A stretch of 64,000 bases of DNA, from NCBI RefSeq assembly GCF_036169555.1, contig NZ_CP108032.1:7254001-7318000 (forward strand), read 5' to 3'. A program made the position numbers and the translations under genes. Numbering within the stretch: position 1 is the stretch's first letter; every line of letters begins with the position of its first letter. The stretch comes from Streptomyces sp. NBC_00306. Its GTDB lineage: Bacteria > Actinomycetota > Actinomycetes > Streptomycetales > Streptomycetaceae. Shown here in pieces: positions 29,417 to 37,226 of this stretch. Below the pieces are notes generated by a model. The model saw only the letters and a list, made by a program, of their open reading frames with translations, was not told the origin of the DNA and did not search any database.

Positions 29417-30797
29417 GCACCAGCTGGAATGGTTGAGACGCGAGGGACGGATCGTGATCGTCGGCGCGTCACTGGCCGGTCTGAGGGCCGCTGAGACGCT
29501 GCGGGAGGAAGGCTTCGCCGGGTCGCTGACCCTCATCGGCGACGAGCCGTACGAGCCGTACGACCGGCCGCCCCTGTCCAAGCAGGTCCTGCTGGGCAAG
29601 GCGACCGCCGACCGCACCGCGCTTCCCCGGCGACGGGACCCGCAGGCGCAGTGGCGCCTCGGGGTCGCGGCCACCGGTCTCGACATGGCGGCCAGGCGGG
29701 TGAAACTCGCCGACGGCGACGAGGTGCCGTACGACCGGTTGCTGATCGCGACCGGTGTGCGGGCCCGTCCGTGGCCGAACGAGGTTGAGGCGGAGCTCGA
29801 CGGGGTCTTCGTGCTGCGCACCTGTGACGACGCGGCCCGGCTGGAGAGCCGGCTCTCCCAGGGACCACGCAGGGTGCTGGTGATCGGGGCGGGATTCACG
29901 GGCTCGGAAATCGCCTCCGCATGCCGGGAGCGGGACATCCCCGTCACCGTCGCGGAACGCGCCGACGCCCCTCTGGTCGGTGCTCTCGGTGGCGTGATCG
30001 GCGATGTCGCCGCACAGCTCCAGCGGGAGAACGGCGTGGACCTGCGCACCGGCGTCATGGTCACCTCGCTGGAGGGTGACTCCGCGGGACGCGTGCGTTC
30101 GGCCCATCTGTCCGACGGCAGCGAGATCGAGGCGGACATCGTCGTGGTCTCGCTCGGCGCCACCCGGAACACGGAGTGGCTGGCGGGATCAGGGCTGGGC
30201 GCGGGCCCCCGTGGCATCGCCTGCGACGCGGGATGCCGAGCCTTCGACATCCGGGGCATCGTGACCGACGACGTCTTCGTCGCCGGCGACGTGGCGAGGT
30301 CCCCGCATCCGCTGTTCAGCTACCAGTTCCTCTCCCTGGAGCACTGGGGCAACGCCGTGTCGCAGGCCGACACCGCCGCCCACAACATGATCAGCGCCGC
30401 CGCGGACCGTCGCCCGCACATGTGGGTGCCGGCCTTCTGGTCCTCCCAGTTCGGCGTGAACATCAAGTCGGTCGGCGTGCCGTCCATGGGCGAGGAGATC
30501 CTGATCAGCCAGGGAGCGCTGGCGGACCGCAAGTTCACGGGCATGTACGGCTACCAGGGGCGCGTCATCGGCGCCGTCACCTTCGACAACTCGCGCTGGC
30601 TGCCGTTCTACCAGCGGCTGATCGAGTCGACCGCGCCGTTCCCGCCGCCGTTCGCGACGATGGACAGGCGGTCCGACGGGCAACGCCCGCTCCCGGCGGA
30701 CTTTCCGGACCCCTCCGTGCCCACCCACACGCCGACCGTCACCCTCAGTGGCTACTCGCCCGCCGACCGGCGGATGGTCTTCACCCCCGGCCGATGA
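29406..30797 (+). CDS. FAD-dependent ferredoxin reductase
   Basis: 463 residues, a pyridine-nucleotide-disulfide oxidoreductase of the rubredoxin/putidaredoxin reductase type that passes NAD(P)H electrons to the ferredoxin. It has an FAD Rossmann motif IVGASLAGLRAAETLREEG (about residues 17-35), an ATG-like RLLIATGVRARP, an NAD motif VLVIGAGFTGSEIA (about 158) and a late FAD contact VFVAGDVA. The C-terminus (after about 400) has a family reductase domain followed by a proline-rich tail. It ends with two stop codons in tandem, and the same frame continues open beyond them. Confidence 0.93.
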   Translation: MDGEHQLEWLRREGRIVIVGASLAGLRAAETLREEGFAGSLTLIGDEPYEPYDRPPLSKQVLLGKATADRTALPRRRDPQAQWRLGVAATGLDMAARRVKLADGDEVPYDRLLIATGVRARPWPNEVEAELDGVFVLRTCDDAARLESRLSQGPRRVLVIGAGFTGSEIASACRERDIPVTVAERADAPLVGALGGVIGDVAAQLQRENGVDLRTGVMVTSLEGDSAGRVRSAHLSDGSEIEADIVVVSLGATRNTEWLAGSGLGAGPRGIACDAGCRAFDIRGIVTDDVFVAGDVARSPHPLFSYQFLSLEHWGNAVSQADTAAHNMISAAADRRPHMWVPAFWSSQFGVNIKSVGVPSMGEEILISQGALADRKFTGMYGYQGRVIGAVTFDNSRWLPFYQRLIESTAPFPPPFATMDRRSDGQRPLPADFPDPSVPTHTPTVTLSGYSPADRRMVFTPGR

Positions 30798-31047
30798 TGA
30801 CGACCGCAACAGGCCGACGGCCGCACGTCGTACGACGAGTACCTGCCGTACGACGAGCAGCCGCCGTACTGCGGCTGCCGTCCCTGCGGCCATGGCCGGC
30901 CGAACGACAACTGCCGGCCACGCGACGACCGCCCGCCGTCCCGCGGCAGCCCCGGTACGGGTCCGTCCGGGAGCCGGACCACTCCACCGCCCGAACCGTC
31001 TCCGGCAACGCCTCCCCGGCCGGCGCCCACGCCCACAAGGACCCGCG
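30798..31047 (+). other. Spacer with odd Cys/Pro-rich frame
   Basis: 250 bases between the reductase and P450 genes. In the reductase frame, past its stop codons, the sequence reads SYDEYLPYDEQPPYCGCRPC and then GHGRPNDNCRP, an internally repetitive Tyr-Asp-Glu and Cys-rich stretch before a Pro/Thr-rich run. No start codon or ribosome site is present, so a protein is not claimed. It may be a lost C-terminal extension. Confidence 0.35.
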
Positions 31048-32274
31048 ATGACGTCACTTCTGCACCAGATCACCGACTACGCCAACCGCGCCAACCCCTA
31101 CCCCCTCTACGCGGAGCTCCGCAAGACACCGGTGATCCACGACGAGGACGGCCCGTACGTCATCAGCACCTACCACGACATCCTGGGCCTGTTGCACGAT
31201 CCACGGATCAGCTCCGAGGCCCGTAACCTCTCCGCGCCGGTGGCCGACGATCTGGAGCAGCCCGAGGAGACGAGCCTGCCGCCCAGTTTCCTGCGGCTCG
31301 ACCCCCCGGAGCACGACCGGCTGCGTGGCATGACCAACCGCCCCTTCGGGCCACCGCACAGCCCGCGGCGCGTCGAGGACATGCGCCCGGAACTCGGTGA
31401 GATCGTCTCCGGTCTCATCGACGGTCTCGCGAACGGCGGCCGCGTCGATCTGGTCGAGCAGTTCTCGTACCCCTTCCCCGTCACGGTGATCTGCCGACTG
31501 CTCGGCGTGCCGCGCGAGGACGAGTCACGCTTCCACTCCTGGGCCGACACGCTCGCCGCCAGCCTGGATCCCGCGCCGAGCGAGGACCGCACCGAGCAGG
31601 CACGTGTCGCGGAGGAGGCCAAGACCCAACTGGGCATGTATCTGGCCGGGTTGATCGAGGAGCGGCGCAAGTCGCCGCGCGACGACATGCTTTCCGCGCT
31701 GGTCACCAATGTGGGACCGGGCGGACCCATGTCGACGATGGAGGTGCTCAGCACCGCGGCCCTGCTGCTGATCGCAGGCCATGAGACGACGGTCAACCTG
31801 ATCACCAACGGGATGCTCACGCTGCTGCGCCACCCCGATGTCCTCCAGCGCTTGAGGGTCGAGCCGCGCATGGCCGTGCCGATCGTGGAGGAACTGCTGC
31901 GCTACGAACCGCCGGTGCAGTTGCTGCCGCAGCGCACGCCGATCACCGACATCGAGGTCCGCGGTGTCACCATCCCCAAGGGGGCGTCGCTGTGGCTGGT
32001 TCTGGCGTCGGGCAACCGTGACCCGGAACGCTTCGAGGACCCCGACCGCTTCGACCCGGACCGCAAGGACATCGAGCACCTGGGACTCGGCAGCGGTATC
32101 CACGGCTGCTTCGGCGCTCCGCTGGCGCGCCTCGAGGCCCAGGTCGCCCTGGCCGAGCTCGCCCGCAGACTCGACAACCCCCGCCTGGTGGAAGACCCTC
32201 CGCCGTATCGCCGCAACGCCGTTCTGCGCGGACCGCGCCATCTCAACATCGAGATCGACGGCCTGCGCCCGTAG
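31048..32274 (+). CDS. Cytochrome P450
   Basis: 408 residues, a soluble class I bacterial P450. The I-helix oxygen-activation motif is AGHETT (243-248), the K-helix ExxR is in EELLRYEPP, and the heme loop GSGIHGCFG places the thiolate at Cys354; a glycine replaces the usual phenylalanine before the cysteine. The PPEHDRLR stretch after the B-C region is typical. The substrate is unknown. Electrons probably come from the ferredoxin and reductase encoded just upstream. The extended upstream frame was rejected because the ATG at 31048 begins the family-like N-terminus. Confidence 0.94.
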   Translation: MTSLLHQITDYANRANPYPLYAELRKTPVIHDEDGPYVISTYHDILGLLHDPRISSEARNLSAPVADDLEQPEETSLPPSFLRLDPPEHDRLRGMTNRPFGPPHSPRRVEDMRPELGEIVSGLIDGLANGGRVDLVEQFSYPFPVTVICRLLGVPREDESRFHSWADTLAASLDPAPSEDRTEQARVAEEAKTQLGMYLAGLIEERRKSPRDDMLSALVTNVGPGGPMSTMEVLSTAALLLIAGHETTVNLITNGMLTLLRHPDVLQRLRVEPRMAVPIVEELLRYEPPVQLLPQRTPITDIEVRGVTIPKGASLWLVLASGNRDPERFEDPDRFDPDRKDIEHLGLGSGIHGCFGAPLARLEAQVALAELARRLDNPRLVEDPPPYRRNAVLRGPRHLNIEIDGLRP

Positions 32275-32405
32275 GAGAGCCGGCCATGGGGATCGCGGCC
32301 CACAGCACATCGCAACAGGCGCTGCCGACGTGTCGACCCCATTGACTTGCTGAGTCTCGTTACGCAACCATGCCTCCACGTCGCGGACGAGGAGGCTGGA
32401 CCATC

Positions 32406-32912
32406 GTGGAATGGACAGGCGCGCGCTACGCCGACAGGCCGACGGTCGAGGTACGGGCCTGGGTCGGCGCTCCACCCGGCCGGGTGTGGGAGTTGGTCTC
32501 GGATGTGACCCTGATGCCGGCCATGAGCGATGAGCTCCAGTCGGTCGAGTGGTTGGGCGGAGCCACTCGGCCCGCCCTCGGAGCCAGGTTCGTCGGCCGC
32601 AACAAGCACGATTCGTTCGGGGAGTGGGAAACCACCTCGCAGGTGATCGAGTACGACCGGGAACGCGTCTTCGCCTGGGCGGTGGGGGACACGGAGAATC
32701 CCAGCGCGGTCTGGCGTTTCCGGCTGGAGTCGAAGGACGGCGGGACCGAACTGTCGCAGTGGATGCAGATGGGCCCCGGCCGGTCCGGGCTGTCCTTCGC
32801 CATCGACGCCATGCCCGACAAGGAGCAGAAGATCGTGTTCGTGCGCTTGCGGGAGTTCGAGCGCAACATGACCGGCGTCCTCGAGCACATCAGGAAGCTG
32901 GCGGAGGCGTGA
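32406..32912 (+). CDS. SRPBCC-family protein (polyketide cyclase/dehydrase-like)
   Basis: 168 residues, a helix-grip fold (START/Bet v1-like) with a large hydrophobic cavity. VEVRAWVGAPPGRVWELVSD at the N-terminus and a long C-terminal helix (VRLREFERNMTGVLEHIRKL) are diagnostic. Such proteins bind or cyclise lipophilic ligands, so it may handle the P450's substrate or product. The GTG at 32406 follows GAGGAGG; an ATG at 32370 would add 12 basic residues. Its stop overlaps the start of the next gene. Confidence 0.85.
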   Translation: MEWTGARYADRPTVEVRAWVGAPPGRVWELVSDVTLMPAMSDELQSVEWLGGATRPALGARFVGRNKHDSFGEWETTSQVIEYDRERVFAWAVGDTENPSAVWRFRLESKDGGTELSQWMQMGPGRSGLSFAIDAMPDKEQKIVFVRLREFERNMTGVLEHIRKLAEA

Positions 32913-33970
32913 TGCGGACCGCGACCACGATCGAGGCGGCCGGCGGTGCGGCCTGGTCCGATCAGACGGATTTCGTCGTCGAGGCCGAGAAGCTCGGCCT
33001 CGACATCTGCTGGGTGGCCGAGGCGTGGGGCTCCGACGCCCCCTCCGCGCTGGGCTTCTACGCGGCACGCACCGACCGGATGCTGCTCGGCTCCGCCGTG
33101 ATGCAGGTCGGCACGCGGACCCCGGTCGCCCTCGCGCAGACGGCCATCACCCTGTCCAACCTCTCCGGCGGACGGTTCCTGCTGGGCCTCGGCCCGTCCG
33201 GTCCTCAGGTGATGGAAGGCCTGCACGGAGTACCGTTCGCCCGCCCCCTGGCCCGTGTCCGCGAGACCGTGGAGATCGTGCGGCAGGTGATGGACGGCGG
33301 CAAGATCTCCTACGCCGGCGGCGAGTTCCAGATCCCGCTGCCCGGTGGAGAGGCCGTCCCCATGCGGATCTCCCAGCGGGCCCAGCACCGGATTCCGATC
33401 TATCTGGCCGCGCTGTCGCCCGCCATGCTCAAGCTGACCGGGCGCATCGCCGACGGATGGCTCGGCACCAGTTTCGTTCCCGAAGGCGCGGGCGAGGCCT
33501 ACTTCGCCCCGCTGGACGAAGGACTGGCCCGCAGTGGGCGAAGCCGCGCGGAGCTCGACGTCTGCCAGGGCGCCGAGGTGGCGTTCGCTCCCGACGAGGA
33601 GGCGCTCGGTGCCATGGTCGCCGACCGCAAGAAGGAACTCGCCTTCAGCCTCGGCGGGATGGGCTCGGCGTCGACCAACTTCTACAACCATGCCTACAGC
33701 CGCCAGGGCTGGGCGGACGTGGCCGCGGAGGTCCGAGACCGCTGGCAGGCAGGTGACCGTGACGGCGCGGCCGGCCTCGTCACCGACGAGATGGTGCTGG
33801 CAACCACGCTGATCGGCACGGAGGACATGGTGCGACAACGGCTGCGTGTATGGCGCGACTCGGGCGTGGACACCGTCCGTCTCTACCCGGCGGGTGAGAC
33901 CCTTGATGCCCGGCTGGCCACGCTGGGCAGAGCGATCGAGCTGGTTCACGAGGTCGGTGGCGAGTCATGA
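32912..33970 (+). CDS. LLM-class (F420/FMN-dependent) oxidoreductase
   Basis: 352 residues, a luciferase-like TIM barrel. The family pattern includes LDICWVAEAWGSDAP, RMLLGSAVMQVGTRTP, SLSGGRFLLGLGPSGP-like text (NLSGGRFLLGLGPSG) and IADGWLGTSFVPEG. Actinobacterial members with this pattern usually use F420 rather than FMN, but sequence alone cannot decide. It is coupled to the SRPBCC gene (TGATG) and to the HxlR gene (ATGA), so the three are one unit. Confidence 0.9.
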   Translation: MRTATTIEAAGGAAWSDQTDFVVEAEKLGLDICWVAEAWGSDAPSALGFYAARTDRMLLGSAVMQVGTRTPVALAQTAITLSNLSGGRFLLGLGPSGPQVMEGLHGVPFARPLARVRETVEIVRQVMDGGKISYAGGEFQIPLPGGEAVPMRISQRAQHRIPIYLAALSPAMLKLTGRIADGWLGTSFVPEGAGEAYFAPLDEGLARSGRSRAELDVCQGAEVAFAPDEEALGAMVADRKKELAFSLGGMGSASTNFYNHAYSRQGWADVAAEVRDRWQAGDRDGAAGLVTDEMVLATTLIGTEDMVRQRLRVWRDSGVDTVRLYPAGETLDARLATLGRAIELVHEVGGES

Positions 33971-34470
33971 GCGCGCGCAAGTCCTTCGCCAACTGGCCCT
34001 GTTCGATCGCCCGCACCGTGGACCTGCTCGGTGACGCCTGGACGTCCCTGCTGCTGCGCGAAGCGTTCTACGGAAGCCGTCGCTTCGACGAGTTCCAGCA
34101 GGAGCTGGGCATCGCCCGCAACACCCTGGCCGACCGGCTGCGCCGGCTGGTGGACGAGGGGCTGATGGACAGGCGGCTCTACGAGAGCGAGCCTCCTCGT
34201 CACGAGTATGTGTTGACCGAGAAGGGGCGCGATTTCTTTCCGGTCCTCGCCGCGATGGCGCGGTGGGGCGACCAGTGGCTCGCGGGCGAGGAGGGCGCTC
34301 CCGTCACCCTCCACCACGACGCGTGCGGCAACGACGCCCACCCCGAGGTGGTGTGCTCCGCGTGCGGCGACCCGATGCGGTCCGAGAACACGTCCGCGCG
34401 GATGGGCCCGGGATATCCGGAGAAGCTCAGGGAACGGCCCGACGTCCGGCGGCGCTTCGCGCGCTCGTAG
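33967..34470 (+). CDS. HxlR-family transcriptional regulator
   Basis: 167 residues with the family's N-terminal SIARTVDLLGDAWTSLLLRE and winged helix (FDEFQQELGIARNTLADRLR recognition region, then a YVLTEKG wing). HxlR proteins often sense electrophiles or quinones. The C-terminal extension has a cysteine pair CSACGDPM that could bind metal or act as a redox switch. It is the last gene of the island, overlapping the oxidoreductase by four bases, and probably controls it. Confidence 0.92.
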   Translation: MSARKSFANWPCSIARTVDLLGDAWTSLLLREAFYGSRRFDEFQQELGIARNTLADRLRRLVDEGLMDRRLYESEPPRHEYVLTEKGRDFFPVLAAMARWGDQWLAGEEGAPVTLHHDACGNDAHPEVVCSACGDPMRSENTSARMGPGYPEKLRERPDVRRRFARS

Positions 34471-34552
34471 GCGAGTGCGCCCGGAACGATGGCGCCCTGA
34501 CCCGGCAAACGATGCGCCTTCTCCCGAGCTCCTGGAAGGAGCATCCCGGCCG

Positions 34553-34740
34553 GTGACTGCGCCCACCTCGAGCCGCAACTCACTGGCTACGTCCCCCTCT
34601 TGACAGCCGATCCGGCACGTCTCCGTGCGCGGCTCCCCGACGGTGACGTGCGGTCGCGGATGCGGACCGTGCTGGCGGAAGCACAGCGGCGTCTGTCTGT
34701 GCGCCAACCCCAAGGCAGGGCAGCGTCCGTCCACCAGCGC
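34553..34740 (+). pseudogene. Relic of a small Streptomyces gene (DUF6415-like)
   Basis: From the GTG at 34553 a short frame stops at once. The overlapping frame from 34555 reads LEPQLTGYVPLLTADPARLR and then ARLPDGDVRSRMRTVLAEAQ with clearly coding codon use, resembling the N-terminal helices of DUF6415 proteins as I remember them. It has no in-frame start, and the later half of such a protein is missing. The surrounding spacer 34471-34916 shows nothing else except the 12-base tandem repeat. Confidence 0.35.
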
Positions 34741-34793
34741 AAGCACAGGCGAGAGGAGGCCCGGCTGGTGTTCGGGCACGGATGCCGGGCCGC

Positions 34794-34817
34794 GCATTGA
34801 TCCAAGCATTGATCCAA
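34794..34817. repeat. Perfect tandem 12-bp repeat
   Basis: GCATTGATCCAA occurs twice in direct tandem (34794-34805 and 34806-34817), about 100 bases before the gene at 34917. It could be a direct-repeat regulator site, and its position upstream of a phosphatase operon recalls the direct 11-bp units of PHO boxes. The sequence itself does not match the GTTCACC-type PHO consensus. A single GGTTCACC-like motif is seen downstream at 34864-34871. Confidence 0.5.
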
Positions 34818-34916
34818 AAGTTGTCTGAACCACTCGGTTCGATGTCTCCCTGCCGTCTTCCACGGTTCACCGCAAACTGCTGGGATGCGCATGGCTGGTT
34901 CAACAGGGAGGCGTGA

Positions 34917-35507
34917 GTGAATCTTGTCGTGAACGGTGACGCGGAGAGCGGGCCCGGCGGGTCTGCGGAGCCCGTTCAGGGGGTGACGGGGTGGATCGTG
35001 CGTGAAGGGGCGCCCGCTCTCATCGCGTACGACCTCGGGGGCGGGTACCCGATGCCGTCCGACCCTGGGCCGGCCGGCCGGGGCAGCCGCTTCTTCTCCG
35101 GCGGGAACAGCCCGCGTACCGCTCTCGTCCAAGACATCGCCCTGCCCCCCCGGGGCGCCACGGGGCGGGCGGCCGTCGACACCGGCCGGGTCCGCTACAC
35201 CCTCGCCGGATGGCTCGGCGGATACGCGGCGCAGGAGGACGGCGCACGGCTGTCCGTGGAGTTCCGGGACGCCAAGGGCACCCCCGTCGCCCTGTCCGTC
35301 CTCGGCCCCGTGACCGCCACCGAGCGCGGGTCCCGTACCGCACTCCTGAAGCGCACCGCGTCCGCGACGGTGCCGCCCGGGGCACGCACCGCGCGTGTGC
35401 TGCTCGTCTTCACCCGCAGCGGCGGCGGCACGTCCAACGACGGCTACGCCGATGCCGTATCGCTCACCTTGACCGCCACGGCGCAGGCTCACGAGGGACA
35501 GAAATGA
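34917..35507 (+). CDS. Jelly-roll-like protein coupled to phoD
   Basis: 196 residues. NLVVNGDAESGPGG at the start and a beta-rich body (RVRYTLAGWLGGYAAQEDGA, then LSVEFRDAKGTP, and a final DNGY-like SNDGYADAVSLTLT) match carbohydrate-binding or FN3-like jelly-roll domains of secreted hydrolases. No signal peptide is seen, so it may stay inside, be exported with a partner, or have a misplaced start. The GTG at 34917 follows GGGAGG. The stop overlaps the PhoD start (ATGA). Confidence 0.72.
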   Translation: MNLVVNGDAESGPGGSAEPVQGVTGWIVREGAPALIAYDLGGGYPMPSDPGPAGRGSRFFSGGNSPRTALVQDIALPPRGATGRAAVDTGRVRYTLAGWLGGYAAQEDGARLSVEFRDAKGTPVALSVLGPVTATERGSRTALLKRTASATVPPGARTARVLLVFTRSGGGTSNDGYADAVSLTLTATAQAHEGQK

Positions 35508-37072
35508 CCACGCTCAACCGACGGGATCTGCTCAAGGCCGCCGGCGCCGCCGGCGCCTTCAATCTCGCCTGGCCGCTGAGTGCCGGCCTCTCGCCGGCCC
35601 AGGCCCGGGAGGCCGCCGAGGTGCTCGGCGCCGACTACGATCCTGCGCCCTTCACCCTCGGCGTCGCGTCCGGCGACCCGCAGCCCAGCAGCATCGTGCT
35701 GTGGACCCGGCTCGCGCCGGAACCCCTTGCCGCCGAGCAGCGCTTGCCCGAGATCGTCGAGGTCGACTGGGTCGTGGCCACCGACCCGCAGCTCCGGCGT
35801 GTCATCGCCCGCGGCACGGCCCCCGCCTCCGCGACACTCGGCCACAGCGTCCACGTTCCGGTCGCCGGGCTCCGGCCGGGCACCCGTTACTGGTACGCCT
35901 TCAAGGCCCTCGGCAAGAAGAGCCGGGTGGGCAGGACCAAGACCGCGCCCGTCGGCCCCATCTCCTCCGTGCGCTTCGCGGCCGCCAACTGTCAGGCGTT
36001 CCACGACGGCTTCTACGCCGCCCATCGCGGAATCGCCCGCGAGAACGTCGACTTCGTCGTCCACCTGGGCGACTACATATACGAGCACGGCCAGGAAGGC
36101 GGCGTCCCGGCCGAACACGTCCGCGACCACGAAGGCCCGGAGATCTTCACCATCGCCGACTACCGCCGCCGCCACGCCCTCTACAAGGGGGACCGCTCCC
36201 TGCGCGAGGCCCATGCCGCCCATCCTTGGTTCCTCACCTGGGACGACCACGAGGTCGCCAACGACTACTCCAGCGCCGGCGGCGACGCCCCGTTCATGCA
36301 GCGCCGTGCGGCCGCGTACCAGGCCTGGTACGAGAACATGCCGCACCGTGACGCGGGCAATTCCGCCCTGCCCGACCCCGAGATCCACCGGGTCCGCCGC
36401 TGGGGCAACTTGCTGGAGCTGACGGTCCTCGATCTGCGCTCGTACCGCTCGGAAAGGAACCTCGCGGACGGCACGATCCTGGGCGCGGGCCAGAAGGCGT
36501 GGCTGAAGCGGGGGGTCGACCGCGCGCCCGACACCTGGCACGTCTGGGCCAACTCGATCATGCTGAGCCAGTTGCGCGGCCGCCCGGGCGGCTCGTACAT
36601 GTTCACCGACCAATGGGACGGCTACCTCGCCGAGCGCAAGGAGGTCCTGAACCACATTCACAGCAGTGGCATGGAGGACTTCGTGGTCATCACCGGCGAC
36701 TGGCACTCGGCATTCGTCGATGACGTCCGGCTCGACTTCGACGATACGTCCTCGCCGGTGATCGGTACGGAGTTCACCGCCCACTCCGTCACCTCGGGCG
36801 CGTACTCCCCGGACTGGAACGCGGCCAACGGCCCGCTCATGGGCGCGGCGAATCCCCATCTGAAGTACTTCGAGGGCAACCGCTACGGCTACGACGTCTA
36901 CGAGGTCACCCCGAAGCGATTCAGCACCCATATGCGGGTCATCGCCGACCGCCGCGACCCGGCCTCGCCGGTCACGACGCTGACCACGTTCCATGTGGAC
37001 CGTGGGAAGGCCGGTTCGTACGAAGACCCGGCCACGAAGAACTCGCCCGCTCAGTGGCGCAGGGACTCCTGA
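35504..37072 (+). CDS. phoD: Alkaline phosphatase D, Tat-exported (PhoD)
   Basis: 522 residues, a calcium/iron-dependent phosphodiesterase/phosphomonoesterase that releases phosphate outside the cell. The N-terminus NRRDLLKAAGAAG is a twin-arginine signal, with cleavage probable after AQA (about residue 35). A PhoD N-terminal domain (TLGVASGDPQPSSIVLWTRL) precedes the metallophosphatase domain with HLGDYIYE, WDDHEVANDY and GDWHSAF metal-site motifs. Production is expected under phosphate limitation through PhoP, but no clean PHO box was confirmed. It is coupled to the upstream jelly-roll gene and ends before a strong bidirectional terminator. Confidence 0.95.
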   Translation: MTTLNRRDLLKAAGAAGAFNLAWPLSAGLSPAQAREAAEVLGADYDPAPFTLGVASGDPQPSSIVLWTRLAPEPLAAEQRLPEIVEVDWVVATDPQLRRVIARGTAPASATLGHSVHVPVAGLRPGTRYWYAFKALGKKSRVGRTKTAPVGPISSVRFAAANCQAFHDGFYAAHRGIARENVDFVVHLGDYIYEHGQEGGVPAEHVRDHEGPEIFTIADYRRRHALYKGDRSLREAHAAHPWFLTWDDHEVANDYSSAGGDAPFMQRRAAAYQAWYENMPHRDAGNSALPDPEIHRVRRWGNLLELTVLDLRSYRSERNLADGTILGAGQKAWLKRGVDRAPDTWHVWANSIMLSQLRGRPGGSYMFTDQWDGYLAERKEVLNHIHSSGMEDFVVITGDWHSAFVDDVRLDFDDTSSPVIGTEFTAHSVTSGAYSPDWNAANGPLMGAANPHLKYFEGNRYGYDVYEVTPKRFSTHMRVIADRRDPASPVTTLTTFHVDRGKAGSYEDPATKNSPAQWRRDS

Positions 37073-37173
37073 CGCAGGCCGCAGACTGCACCGGCGCACG
37101 GTTGTGATGCGCACCGGGCCCACCCGGACCTTGCGGGCGGTCCCTCGCGAAACGGCCTCGACTTACCGCCCTG

Positions 37174-37221
37174 AAAGCAAGGCGCCTGACGGGTGAAAGA
37201 CCAGCTCAGGCGCCTTGCTTT
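37174..37221. terminator. Bidirectional terminator between phoD and aldehyde dehydrogenase
   Basis: A perfect 16-bp stem, AAAGCAAGGCGCCTGA (37174-37189) pairing with 37206-37221, has a 16-base loop. The A-run on one side and T-run on the other suit intrinsic termination of both converging transcripts. Confidence 0.88.
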
Positions 37222-37226
37222 GCGCC

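Noticed and set aside
30748..31047. In-frame upstream extension of the P450 reading frame
   Set aside because: It overlaps the reductase 3' end, is Arg/Thr-rich and lacks a ribosome site. The P450 N-terminus starts naturally at 31048.
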